DNA from: Virgibacillus subterraneus | GTDB lineage: Bacteria > Bacillota > Bacilli > Bacillales > Amphibacillaceae | Direction: 5' to 3' | Assembly (NCBI RefSeq): GCF_900110695.1 | Contig: NZ_FOEH01000002.1 | Location: 1-64,000 of the forward strand | Length of the DNA: 64,000 nucleotides | Shown: positions 27,502 to 36,489 of the stretch, piece by piece | Numbering within the stretch: position 1 is the stretch's first letter | How the letters are laid out: every line of letters begins with the position of its first letter | Notes under the pieces: model-generated | What the model saw: the letters and a program-made list of their open reading frames with translations, nothing else | What the model was told of the DNA's origin: nothing | The model's database searches: none | Translations under genes and position numbers: made by a program

Positions 27502-27537
27502 AAGGCTGGTCTTATGAAGATCAGCCTTAAGTTTTTC
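27502..27537 (+). terminator. Intrinsic terminator of aroA
   Basis: AAGGCTGGTC pairs with GATCAGCCTT (one G-U) and is followed by a T-rich tract. Confidence 0.85.
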
Positions 27538-27625
27538 TATTGTTTTTTTTGTAATTTTTTTCATGGTGGGGTATCATATATGGAAAAGAGATCGTAATGG
27601 GATTTATATTAGGAGGCATTAGAGT

Positions 27626-28621
27626 ATGAATATAACAATATATGATGTAGCTAGAGAAGCAAATGTATCAATGGCAACTGTTTCACGTGTTGTAAATGGA
27701 AACCCAAATGTTAAGCCTGTAACACGTAAAAAGGTTTTGGCAACCATTGAACAGTTGGGTTATCGTCCAAATGCTGTAGCGCGTGGACTGGCAAGTAAAA
27801 AAACAACAACAGTAGGTGCGATTATCCCAGATATTTCAAGTATCTTTTTTGCTGAGTTGGCGAGAGGAATAGAGGATATCGCTACGATGTACAAGTATAA
27901 TATGATTTTAAGTAATTCTGATCAAAATAAGGACAAAGAACTTCAGTTAATTAATACGATGCTTGAGAAACAAGTAGATGGTATTTTATTTATGGGCGGG
28001 AATATAACAGATGAGCACGTAAAGCAGTTTGAAAGCTCTTCAATCCCAGTAGTATTAGCAGCAACTTATGATGAATCAAACAGAATTCCATCAGTAAATA
28101 TTGACTATGAAGCGGCAGCATTTGAAGCAACGTCCTTTTTGCTTGGTAAAGGGAATGAAAAAATTGCATTTATTTCAGGGCAAGATGACACGCTTATAAA
28201 TCAGCAAAAATACAATGGCTATCTACGTGCGTTTAAGGAAAAATCAAAGACCGTCGATGATGAATATATCTTAAGAGGAGATTATTCTTATGATTCCGGT
28301 CTGGAAGCCGTTGATCAATTGCTTTCGTTAAATAAAAAACCGACTGCTGTATTTGTTGCTTCCGATGAGATGGCATTAGGAGTTATTCATGGAGCACAAG
28401 ACAGAGGGTATAAAGTACCGGAAGATCTGGAAGTATTTGGTTTTGATAATACCAGATTGGCAACAATGGTACGTCCAACACTTTCAACAATTGTTCAGCC
28501 TATGTATGACATCGGTGCTGTTGCAATGCGACTATTGACAAAGTATATGAATAAGGAAGAAGTTGAGGAGAAGAAAGTAGTTTTACCACACCGAATTGTG
28601 GAAAGAACTTCAACAAAATAA
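27626..28621 (+). CDS. ccpA: Catabolite control protein A
   Basis: CcpA is the LacI/GalR-family master regulator of carbon catabolite repression; with HPr-Ser46-P it binds cre sites. The 331-residue protein has the N-terminal helix-turn-helix [20 protein letters not shown], the hinge helix ([11 protein letters not shown]) and a periplasmic-binding-protein-like core. The ATG follows AGGAGG at a good distance. It lies between aroA and motPS exactly as in B. subtilis. Its likely local targets include ackA and the acu operon, although I found no convincing cre site upstream of either by eye. Confidence 0.96.
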   Translation: MNITIYDVAREANVSMATVSRVVNGNPNVKPVTRKKVLATIEQLGYRPNAVARGLASKKTTTVGAIIPDISSIFFAELARGIEDIATMYKYNMILSNSDQNKDKELQLINTMLEKQVDGILFMGGNITDEHVKQFESSSIPVVLAATYDESNRIPSVNIDYEAAAFEATSFLLGKGNEKIAFISGQDDTLINQQKYNGYLRAFKEKSKTVDDEYILRGDYSYDSGLEAVDQLLSLNKKPTAVFVASDEMALGVIHGAQDRGYKVPEDLEVFGFDNTRLATMVRPTLSTIVQPMYDIGAVAMRLLTKYMNKEEVEEKKVVLPHRIVERTSTK

Positions 28622-28687
28622 AAATAATGCCGATATAAACAATAGGTTTAAGATTGTCTTGGGAACAAGCTTTTAGGGAGCGAGATT

Positions 28688-29512
28688 ATGAGGAAAAGAG
28701 ATATACTAACTCCAATCGGTATTACATTGGGATTTATTATGATTATGCTGGCAATTCTTGCAAAGGGTGGCACACAAGGAATGGGGTCTTTCCTTGATGT
28801 TGCTTCTATATTTATTGTTATAGGTGGTTTATCCGCGTCGTTATTCATTAATTTTAAATTGGATCAAATTAAGCTTACATCCAAAGTTATGAAGGAAGTA
28901 TTTCACCAAAGTGACCAACGACTTCCAGAATTAATTGGATTATTTATACGTTTATCTGAGCGTGCACGTAGAGAAGGGATTTTAGCTCTTGAAAATGAGC
29001 TTGATGAAGTTGATGACGAATTTATTAAAAAAGGTATTTTGCTTGCAGTTGATGGGATTGAGCCTGATGTTATAAATGACATTATGAATGCAGAACTAAC
29101 TGCAATGGAAGATCGGCATTATAAAGGCCGTGCAATTATCGAAAAGGCTGGAGAATATGCACCGGCATGGGGGATGATTGGAACATTAGTAGGGCTTGTT
29201 CTAATGCTTAATAGTTTAACAGATCCTGCAACGTTAGGACCAAATATGGCGGTAGCACTTTTGACAACACTTTATGGTACTGTTCTTGCTAATCTTGTTT
29301 TTATTCCAATGGCTAATAAATTAGAAACAAAAACGGAAGAAGAAATCTTTATAAAACAGGTAATTATCGAAGGTGTTATCGGCGTTCAGTCAGGACAAAA
29401 CCCACGTATTTTAGAAGAAAAACTTGGTGCTTTCCTTTCAAATGAGTCGAAGAAAAAAGATGAAATTGATGAAGAAACAGCTTACGCAGGAGAGAGCGTA
29501 AATGAAGCGTAG
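28688..29512 (+). CDS. motP: Flagellar stator MotP (MotA/ExbB family)
   Basis: The 274-residue protein has four membrane segments: about residues 7-25, 33-50, and a pair around 158-200 (WGMIGTLVGLVLMLNSL, then AVALLTTLYGTVLANLVF). A large cytoplasmic loop lies between the pairs, as in MotA-type stators. MotP works with MotS as the sodium-driven stator of Bacillus, and gene position after ccpA identifies it as MotP rather than MotA. GGGAG precedes the ATG. The end overlaps motS by 11 bases, so translation is probably coupled. Confidence 0.93.
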   Translation: MRKRDILTPIGITLGFIMIMLAILAKGGTQGMGSFLDVASIFIVIGGLSASLFINFKLDQIKLTSKVMKEVFHQSDQRLPELIGLFIRLSERARREGILALENELDEVDDEFIKKGILLAVDGIEPDVINDIMNAELTAMEDRHYKGRAIIEKAGEYAPAWGMIGTLVGLVLMLNSLTDPATLGPNMAVALLTTLYGTVLANLVFIPMANKLETKTEEEIFIKQVIIEGVIGVQSGQNPRILEEKLGAFLSNESKKKDEIDEETAYAGESVNEA

Positions 29513-30293
29513 AAGTGCGAAAAGAAACAGCAAGTCCGGAGCACCTAAATGGATGGTTACATATTCTGATATGGTAACGCTGATTTTAGTATTTTTCATA
29601 TTGTTATTTTCCATGTCACAAATAGATCTGGTAAAATTCGAAGCTATTTCTGAATCATTTAAGAATCGTATGATATTTGATTTCTACCCATCACCAGTAC
29701 CGATGGAAAACCCGACAGAGAATACAAGTAATCAAGAAAGTGGTAAGAATTCGAATGAGTTTGAAAATCCTACACAATTAGAGAATATCAATGACCGAGA
29801 CGATACAACAGCAGAAGAAACTGATGATTCTTTAGACAAATTGATGGGGGATGTTGGGCAATACTTGGATAACAATAGCTTAAATAATGTTATTTCAGCA
29901 AGTAGAACTGAACGAGGAGTTGTACTTGTTTTGCAGGAAAGTGTATTATTTGATTCTGGTGAGGCAATAATTGTTGATTCTGGTAAGCCTTTTTTAGATA
30001 AAATTGCGAAGCTCCTTTCTAATATACCTAACCATGTAAAGGTGGAAGGTCATACCGATAACCGGCCCATCTCTAATTTTCGATATCCGTCAAACTGGGA
30101 ATTATCTGGTGCGCGTGCAAGTAGTGTTATTCGCTACTTAATTAATGAAAATAATTTCGATGATTCGCGTTTTACTGCAGTGGGTTATGGAGCTACAAGA
30201 CCAATAGTGCCAAACACATCAGCAATAAATTGGAGTAAGAACAGACGTGTAGAGATGGTTATTTTGGAAAGTAATAATCAAAATAAAGAATAA
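29502..30293 (+). CDS. motS: Flagellar stator MotS (MotB/OmpA family)
   Basis: One membrane helix at about residues 17-38 (WMVTYSDMVTLILVFFILLF) contains the ion-carrying Asp23. An acidic linker (about 60-110) follows. The C-terminal OmpA peptidoglycan-binding domain is shown by VEGHTDNRPI and the NRRVEM end. With MotP it conducts ions, sodium by family and synteny, to drive flagellar rotation. The start lies inside motP with GGAGAG upstream. Sodium rather than proton use is inferred from the MotS assignment, not tested on residues. Confidence 0.93.
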   Translation: MKRRSAKRNSKSGAPKWMVTYSDMVTLILVFFILLFSMSQIDLVKFEAISESFKNRMIFDFYPSPVPMENPTENTSNQESGKNSNEFENPTQLENINDRDDTTAEETDDSLDKLMGDVGQYLDNNSLNNVISASRTERGVVLVLQESVLFDSGEAIIVDSGKPFLDKIAKLLSNIPNHVKVEGHTDNRPISNFRYPSNWELSGARASSVIRYLINENNFDDSRFTAVGYGATRPIVPNTSAINWSKNRRVEMVILESNNQNKE

Positions 30294-30330
30294 AAGGGAG
30301 ATGATTCTAATAAATCATCTCCCTTTATTA
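30293..30330. terminator. Bidirectional terminator between motS and acuC
   Basis: AAAGGGAGATGATT and AATCATCTCCCTTT form a long perfect stem between the two convergent operons. It follows the motS stop directly and overlaps the acuC stop. Confidence 0.88.
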
Positions 30331-31494
30331 AATGTTTTTTTGTATATTCTTTGCGTATTTTAAAGCACTTTGAAGTGCCTTTTCATTCTTTTCGGTAATA
30401 TCTGCCTTTCTTGGTATTGTTGGTACAATACTTTTGTTATCATGCCAGTGAGCAGGTAATGTTACAGGTGATTCCTTTTGCCATTTGGATTGCCATACTG
30501 AAGGTAAATCTCCTTTTTGAACATTATCTGTTTTCATTACGCTCCATATTTGAGCCCACGCTCTAGGTATGACTCTCCACATATCATATCCGCCGCCTCC
30601 TAGTGCAATCCAGCGCCCATTACAGTATTGATGTGCTAATTCATGTGCTAATAGAGGAATTCTCTCAAAAATGTCCATCGTAGCACATAGATGTGTTAGT
30701 GGATCATACATGTGTGCATCTGCACCATTCTGTGTCAAGATGACATCAGGCTTGAAATATTCAACAATCTCCCTGAAAGCGGATTCATATATATTTATAA
30801 ATGATTCATCTTCTGTAAACGCATCGATCGGGATGTTAAAAGAATACCCATGTCCTTCTTTTATTCCACGTTCGTTAACGTTACCTGTACCAGGAAAAAG
30901 GTATCTTCCAGTTTCATGAATAGAAAAAGTGCACACATTTGGGTCATCATAAAATGCCCATTGGACACCATCTCCGTGGTGTGCATCAGTATCTACGTAT
31001 AAAACTTTCAAATCGTATTTTTCACGAATGTATTTTATAGCTACAGCGCCATCATTATAAATACAAAAACCACTTGCTTTTCTTTGGAATCCATGATGGA
31101 GACCACCACCTAGGTTTAAAGCATGATCTGACTTACCCTGTAATACCGAATCTATTGCAGTCAGGGTACCGCCTACCAAGTAGCTTGATGCTTCATGCAT
31201 TCCATCAAAGATTGGTGTATCTTCTGTTCCAATCCCATATTCTAATCCTTCATCAGCTTGCATTTTGCCATTGCTTGCTTTTTGAACAGCTTGAATATAA
31301 GACAAGTCATGAAAAAGTGCAAGTTCCTCTTCAGTAGCCGTACGAGGTTTGATAATATCCGTATTAGTTAAAAGATTTATATCTTCTAATAATTCCTTCG
31401 CTAATAATACTCTTTTTTGATTAAATGGATGATCCGAATGAAATTGGTAGTCTAAGAATTTATTAGAGTAAACAAATGACGCTTTACAAGTCAT
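30328..31494 (-). CDS. acuC: AcuC, class I histone deacetylase-like protein deacetylase
   Basis: The zinc deacetylase motifs are complete: DTDAHHGDGVQWAFYDD (catalytic His pair and zinc Asp/His), TQNGADAHMYDP, and the closing ALGGGGYDMWR. AcuC removes acetyl groups that AcuA places on acetyl-CoA synthetase, thereby switching the enzyme back on. The ATG overlaps the acuB stop by four bases, marking the acuABC operon. The 388-residue length is standard. It ends at a hairpin shared with motS. Confidence 0.95.
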   Translation of the reverse strand: MTCKASFVYSNKFLDYQFHSDHPFNQKRVLLAKELLEDINLLTNTDIIKPRTATEEELALFHDLSYIQAVQKASNGKMQADEGLEYGIGTEDTPIFDGMHEASSYLVGGTLTAIDSVLQGKSDHALNLGGGLHHGFQRKASGFCIYNDGAVAIKYIREKYDLKVLYVDTDAHHGDGVQWAFYDDPNVCTFSIHETGRYLFPGTGNVNERGIKEGHGYSFNIPIDAFTEDESFINIYESAFREIVEYFKPDVILTQNGADAHMYDPLTHLCATMDIFERIPLLAHELAHQYCNGRWIALGGGGYDMWRVIPRAWAQIWSVMKTDNVQKGDLPSVWQSKWQKESPVTLPAHWHDNKSIVPTIPRKADITEKNEKALQSALKYAKNIQKNI

Positions 31495-32141
31495 ACTTTT
31501 GGCTCCGCAATATTATTTGGCCACATTAGATCATAGCCAGCGTCTCGTAGGTCCTGCACAACTGGCATAGGATTCATAGTCTGTATGCGGAAAACGAGAA
31601 TTTTAAAGTTCGGATCATTATTATAAGGATATATTAAAACGGATGTAATATTTGTTTTGCGGGCTCCAAAAATTGCAGCTACCTCAGGTAAAATCCCTGG
31701 TTTATGTGGGACTTTAATTTCAATTTGTGAGCTTTGAACATTTGTACCGGTAAGTTGAATAAATGTATGAAGCATATCTTTTTCAGTAATAATTCCTACT
31801 ATTTTATTGTCTCTAACTACCGGCAAGCATGCGAATGCTTCATCGTAAAAAACTCGAGCAATTTCCTCCACAAAGTCAAGGGGATGAACTGTGATGACAT
31901 CATGTGTCATTATCGATTGAATTTCGTTTTCAAGTGCACTCTGGTCTGCATCCTTTTTTAAAATGGATGGTGATGCATCACGTACATCTCGGTCAGATAC
32001 AATTCCTATCACAGAACGTTTATCGTCAATGATCGGAATGTGTCTAATTCGATTCTCATGAAGTAACTGTAATGCTTCAGCAATTGAAGCGCTTTTTGGT
32101 AGTGTAACTATTTCCTTTTTCATAATTTCTTCTACGAGCAT
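31491..32141 (-). CDS. acuB: AcuB, CBS-ACT domain protein
   Basis: Two CBS domains fill residues 1-135 (SASIAEALQLLHENRIRHIPI and a second ending CLPVVRDNKIVGIITEKD). A C-terminal ACT domain follows from about 140 (IEIKVPHKPGILPEVAAIF). CBS pairs bind adenyl nucleotides, so AcuB probably senses energy charge in acetate/acetoin metabolism; its exact role is not settled. The start directly follows the acuA stop with GGGAGGG upstream. Confidence 0.93.
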   Translation of the reverse strand: MLVEEIMKKEIVTLPKSASIAEALQLLHENRIRHIPIIDDKRSVIGIVSDRDVRDASPSILKKDADQSALENEIQSIMTHDVITVHPLDFVEEIARVFYDEAFACLPVVRDNKIVGIITEKDMLHTFIQLTGTNVQSSQIEIKVPHKPGILPEVAAIFGARKTNITSVLIYPYNNDPNFKILVFRIQTMNPMPVVQDLRDAGYDLMWPNNIAEPKV

Positions 32142-32795
32142 TTATAAACCCTCCCTCATATCACGGTATTGTTGTCGTTGTAAAAACCGGAGTTTATCAA
32201 ACTGTTTAATTGATTCTTCTGGTACATTCTTTCCGATTCGCACCATTAAACAATTAGCTGGATGAGATATAATTTCCGGGTCATCCGTCGGAGCAGGAAG
32301 GAGTCCGCCTGCAGCCATCATCTTTTCCATTACCTTGCGATAATCCCATATACTCAATCTGGTGCCTTCAAGATCCCAATGCCAATAATATTCGGTTGAT
32401 ATTAGTATATAATTTTCCATAAAATCATCCATAATGGATAATTTTAATATGCTTGAGGCAATTCCTGATCCACGATACTTGGGAATGATTTCAATTGCAC
32501 CAAGTTCAATAAGGTCTTCCATATTAAATTCAGACCACCGTTCGAGTGGATCAGGATGTAAATAAGTTACATAGCCAACAATAGTGTCATTAGTTCTAGC
32601 AACTATGATTCGTCCCTCTGGAAAGTCCGCAATACTTGAAATAGCTTCAAATTGTTTGGGAGCAGGTCGGAATGCAGTTAATTGTTCATGAAAATTATAT
32701 TTCTTTAATTCTGTGGATGATAGCGGTCCTTCGATGATGATTGGGCCATTTGGAGTGTCGCGCGTGACTGAATGATACGTTTTAACATGATTCAT
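32142..32795 (-). CDS. acuA: AcuA, GNAT protein acetyltransferase
   Basis: The 217-residue GNAT enzyme has the acetyl-CoA loop IEIIPKYRGSGIASSIL near residues 108-124. In B. subtilis AcuA acetylates a lysine of AcsA and inactivates it. Here it is the first gene of acuABC, with AAGGCGGTG before the ATG and a consensus -10 box about 43 bases upstream. Odd: in B. subtilis the divergent gene is acsA, whereas here a penicillin-binding protein gene in the same direction precedes it. Confidence 0.93.
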   Translation of the reverse strand: MNHVKTYHSVTRDTPNGPIIIEGPLSSTELKKYNFHEQLTAFRPAPKQFEAISSIADFPEGRIIVARTNDTIVGYVTYLHPDPLERWSEFNMEDLIELGAIEIIPKYRGSGIASSILKLSIMDDFMENYILISTEYYWHWDLEGTRLSIWDYRKVMEKMMAAGGLLPAPTDDPEIISHPANCLMVRIGKNVPEESIKQFDKLRFLQRQQYRDMREGL

Positions 32796-32837
32796 TTTTT
32801 CACCGCCTTATTTAAGAAGTATCCCTTATATAATTCT

Positions 32838-32843
32838 ATTATA
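32838..32843 (-). promoter_or_regulatory. Probable -10 box of acuABC
   Basis: A perfect TATAAT on the minus strand lies about 43 bases before the acuA start. No good -35 box is visible at 17 bases, so the promoter may be activated or weak. Confidence 0.4.
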
Positions 32844-32942
32844 CAGTATTACTGCTGGCATTTTTAGTAAAAACTCAGAAACCTTGGTTAATTGTTATAG
32901 AGGTTGTTGTGAAAGTGTATATTATTTTCCTATTAGTGAGAA

Positions 32943-32981
32943 TAAAACAGACAGCGCATTTTTATAGCGCTGCCTGTTTTA
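32943..32981 (-). terminator. Intrinsic terminator of the PBP gene
   Basis: Read on the minus strand, ACAGGCAGCGC and GCGCTGTCTGT are arms with one wobble position, followed by TTTTATT. Confidence 0.85.
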
Positions 32982-32984
32982 TGT

Positions 32985-35900
32985 TTATTCTTCCGTATTA
33001 TTTGGTTTAGCGTCGAAAGCGAACTTAACGGTTTTATCGTTATGTCCTTTTGGAGTAATCGTTCCCTCATATTTTTTCGTTTTCGGAGTAATATTCTCGA
33101 ATGTTACACTATTTTTATTTTGATTAGTTGAATGACTCTTGCCATCTAATTTGACTACAAATGTAGTGTTGGCACCATCATAATCCCAAGTAACTGTCAC
33201 CGATTTGTTTTCTTTGTTATATTTAGTATTAGTATTCTTAACCTTTTCTATCTTTTTGTCATCAGGTTTATCATCTTCAGGCTCTTCAGGTTCTTCAGGT
33301 TCTGAAAAGTCACCAACAACAATTTCTTTTGATGCAGATGATTCTAATCCAAAGTAATCAACAGCTTTTACATGGTAAACAGCTTTGCCATTGGAAATAC
33401 CGAAGCTGGTCTCAGTTGTGTTACCAACGAGGCTAAAGCTGTCTTCCGGACTCTTCGCACGATAGATGCGGTAGCCTACAACATCCTTGCTGCTGGATTT
33501 TTTCCAATTTAGCTTGTTTCCGGATCCTGCAACTGAAGTAGGAGCAGAAGGTTTCTTTCCGTCGTCTTCTATTGTACCATCATCAACTTCAGACTCTGGT
33601 AAACTAATTTTCTCCCACTTTTCACGATTGGTTCTTGGATAAAGTTGTGTTATATCATCAAGTTTGTCATAGCCCTTTCTTTTAAGAAATTCCGGGTTGA
33701 ATGTTATTCCGTCTCCCTCAGTAAATTCCTTAGGTGTATTTTTACCAGCTATCACTGCTTTACCATCAACCATGACATATGTTCCTTTGACAAGACTGTC
33801 ATCTTCTTTGGTTGGTACATATTTAGCGTTAAATAAGTCGCTTTTTACTAAACCAGCTTTTTCACATAAATCTGATGGGAGCATACCGGATATTGCACAA
33901 TAGCTTCGTGACACAATTCCACCGGGACGTTCGAAATTCTTTTTAGGTGCAACTAATTCTGGATTAACATCAGAAGCTGCGTTAATCAATTTTGCCCAGA
34001 GTTTTACGTTTCTGCTACTGTATCCTAATGAGCAGCTTGGGCATTCAAGTGATTTTCCAATTTCATATCCCATCCATGTTCCAAATGTGACATTTGGATT
34101 GGTTGCAACAAACCATGTGTCCTTTTTATCTTGTGATGTACCAGTTTTCCCAGCCCAGTCAACTCCATTATACTTCAATTGTGAGTTTAAATATGCTGCA
34201 GTTCCACTGCTGATAACATCACGCATCATATCGAGAGTTAGATAGTTAGTTTGTGGTGAGTATATATCTACTGATTCACTTTTATGTTCATATATTACTT
34301 CACCATCTGCTGTAGTAATTTTTTCTATCATGTAAGAATCAGCAAATTTACCGTTGTTGCCGAATGTACTGTAGGCATTCGTATTTTCCTCAATCGAGAC
34401 TCCATTGGTGGTACCACCAATTCCCAGAGAGAGGTTAGAATATTCATTTTCTCCCAAAGTTGTAATTCCCATAGGTTTCAAAAATTCACTAACTGGATCC
34501 TGGGATCTGATTTGGTCATAAATTCCAATTGCAGGTATATTATATGAATTTTCTAGTGCTGTACGCGCAGATACTAAACCATGATACCCTCCTGCATAGT
34601 TTCCAGGTGTATAGGGGCCAACAGGTGTGGAATAAGTTGTTTTGACATCAGCTACGGGTGTTCCGGGTTGTATAACCCCTTTTTCAATTGCTGGAGCATA
34701 AGTGAGTATTGGCTTCATGGTACTACCATTTGAACGAATTACATCTGTTGCATAATTTAATTGGTCTTTTTGAGTATACTCGCGACCACCAACAAAGCTA
34801 ATAATTCTACCCGTGCTGTTTTCAATTAAAATCCCGCCAGTCTCAATAGGCTGAGTTATTGTTTCAGTTTCACCAGTCTCTTCATTTATAACAATATTAC
34901 CTTTCCAATCAGGACCGTAAGTTTCATACTTCTTAATTACTTTTTTAAATATGTCATGTGTTTTTTTATCGATTGTTGTGTGGATTTTATAACCATTTTT
35001 ACGCAATGCACGATCAGCTAATATTTTATATTCTTCCATTAACTTTTCATCATTGTTCAGGTCTTCCATTGAATATCCATCTTCTTTGGCAATGTATTTT
35101 AGAATTTTTTCCTTTGCCCGTTTTTCAGCATCGAATGTCAAGTATGGATATTTTTCAATGGGTGATTGTGAGTCTTCAGAGAAATCAGCTACAATATCGT
35201 AGTTTATAGCCTTTTCATATTGTTTTTTTGAAATACTATCTGACTCATACATTCTGCTTAGAACCGATTTCATCCGATTTAGTCCAGCCTGTATGCCTTC
35301 TTCACTTTTTAATCCCCCACTGTTCTTGAAAGGGGTATACCTTGACGGACTTTGTGGAAGTCCTGCAAGGTATGCTGCCTGGGGTAAATTAACTTCAGAA
35401 GCATTAATACCAAATATCCCTTGAGCAGCAGTCTGAATCCCGGCAATATTTCCACCTGAAGCATCTCGTCCATATGGGACAATATTTAAATATGCCTCAA
35501 GAATTTGGTCTTTATCAAAGAAACGCTCCAAACGCAGTGCTAATAAAATTTCTTTTGCCTTACGTTCAAATGATACTTCATTTGTCAGTATTTGGTTTTT
35601 GATAAGTTGTTGGGTTAGCGTACTTCCTCCCGTTTTTACTGCAGCATTTGTTGCTTCCTGTACTAGTGCACGGACTATTGCTTTTGGAACAATCCCCTTA
35701 TGATCATTAAAATATTCATCTTCGGTCGCAATTACAGCATCCTTCAGGATACCTGAGACATTTTTTAATTTAACTTCTTCTCTATGTATATCAGAACGGA
35801 TATCACCGATGTATTTATTTCCGGAAAAGTATAACTTTGATGTTTCCTCATAATTATATATATCTTTTTCCATGCTTGCATAGCTTCGTACAGGTTCATC

Positions 35901-36095
35901 TTTAACAAGTGAAGCAAAGTAACCTGCACCTACACCACCTGCAAAAATCAGACCAACAGCACCTATAATAACGAAAAACAAGACTACATTCCAGAATACA
36001 TCATAGGTAATACGTGATGATTTTTGAACTTTTCCAGTTGCCCAAATTGACTTTGTTTTTTCTTTATATTTTTGAAATAATTGTTTATAATCCAT
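32985..36095 (-). CDS. Class A penicillin-binding protein (PBP1A family) with C-terminal FN3 domain
   Basis: The 1036-residue protein has one membrane anchor (about 34-60). A GT51 glycosyltransferase domain follows (ATEDEYFNDHKGI with Glu125, GGSTLTQQLIKNQ near 156-168), then a transpeptidase domain with STMK at 458-461, SYN at 517-519 and KTGT at 650-653. Both activities build peptidoglycan outside the membrane. After about residue 848 a fibronectin type III domain, an acidic Pro/Glu/Asp linker (930-947) and a second strand-rich domain follow, making it longer than usual. AGGAGG precedes the ATG. It stands divergent from tyrS, in the spot acsA holds in B. subtilis. Confidence 0.92.
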   Translation of the reverse strand: MDYKQLFQKYKEKTKSIWATGKVQKSSRITYDVFWNVVLFFVIIGAVGLIFAGGVGAGYFASLVKDEPVRSYASMEKDIYNYEETSKLYFSGNKYIGDIRSDIHREEVKLKNVSGILKDAVIATEDEYFNDHKGIVPKAIVRALVQEATNAAVKTGGSTLTQQLIKNQILTNEVSFERKAKEILLALRLERFFDKDQILEAYLNIVPYGRDASGGNIAGIQTAAQGIFGINASEVNLPQAAYLAGLPQSPSRYTPFKNSGGLKSEEGIQAGLNRMKSVLSRMYESDSISKKQYEKAINYDIVADFSEDSQSPIEKYPYLTFDAEKRAKEKILKYIAKEDGYSMEDLNNDEKLMEEYKILADRALRKNGYKIHTTIDKKTHDIFKKVIKKYETYGPDWKGNIVINEETGETETITQPIETGGILIENSTGRIISFVGGREYTQKDQLNYATDVIRSNGSTMKPILTYAPAIEKGVIQPGTPVADVKTTYSTPVGPYTPGNYAGGYHGLVSARTALENSYNIPAIGIYDQIRSQDPVSEFLKPMGITTLGENEYSNLSLGIGGTTNGVSIEENTNAYSTFGNNGKFADSYMIEKITTADGEVIYEHKSESVDIYSPQTNYLTLDMMRDVISSGTAAYLNSQLKYNGVDWAGKTGTSQDKKDTWFVATNPNVTFGTWMGYEIGKSLECPSCSLGYSSRNVKLWAKLINAASDVNPELVAPKKNFERPGGIVSRSYCAISGMLPSDLCEKAGLVKSDLFNAKYVPTKEDDSLVKGTYVMVDGKAVIAGKNTPKEFTEGDGITFNPEFLKRKGYDKLDDITQLYPRTNREKWEKISLPESEVDDGTIEDDGKKPSAPTSVAGSGNKLNWKKSSSKDVVGYRIYRAKSPEDSFSLVGNTTETSFGISNGKAVYHVKAVDYFGLESSASKEIVVGDFSEPEEPEEPEDDKPDDKKIEKVKNTNTKYNKENKSVTVTWDYDGANTTFVVKLDGKSHSTNQNKNSVTFENITPKTKKYEGTITPKGHNDKTVKFAFDAKPNNTEE

Positions 36096-36224
36096 ATTAA
36101 GACCTCCTAAATTCCAACATTAATTATAGCATAATTGATGTACTAGGTATAGAAGGAAATATGTAAATATATTGCGTTTACAATGAGAATATGATATGAA
36201 TAAATAATAATATAAAAAAATACG

Positions 36225-36441
36225 TTGAAAGATCGCAGTAGTTTTGCAAATCCATTTTTAAGAGAGCTAACGGTTGCTGAGAGTTAGCATATATTTGCAG
36301 GCGAATTACAATCTGGAGTTTCTTCCAATTTTAAAAGAAGACGGTGATATCATCGTTAACAATCCCAAGGTGGCATGTGCAACAAGGGTGGTACCGCGAG
36401 CGTAAACTCGTCCCTTATTTATATTAGGGATGGGTTTTTTT
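36225..36441 (+). promoter_or_regulatory. Tyrosine T-box leader of tyrS
   Basis: The T-box AAGGGTGGTACCGCG stands at 36384-36398. Its AAGGG can pair with CCCTT at 36412-36416 (antiterminator). TCCCTTAT pairs with ATTAGGGA (36423-36430) before seven T as terminator. The two are mutually exclusive. The specifier TAC (Tyr) lies at 36307-36309 in GAATTACAA, downstream of the stem I arm around GCTAACGGTTGC. Uncharged tRNA-Tyr should turn on tyrS. Confidence 0.9.
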
Positions 36442-36489
36442 ATTTGCAATTTAGAAAGTACTAATAGTAAAAGATGGAGAGTGAAGAGA

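Noticed and set aside
32907-32923. cre (CcpA) site between the PBP gene and acuA
   Set aside because: TGAAAGTGTATATT lacks the central CG of the cre consensus, so the match is too poor.
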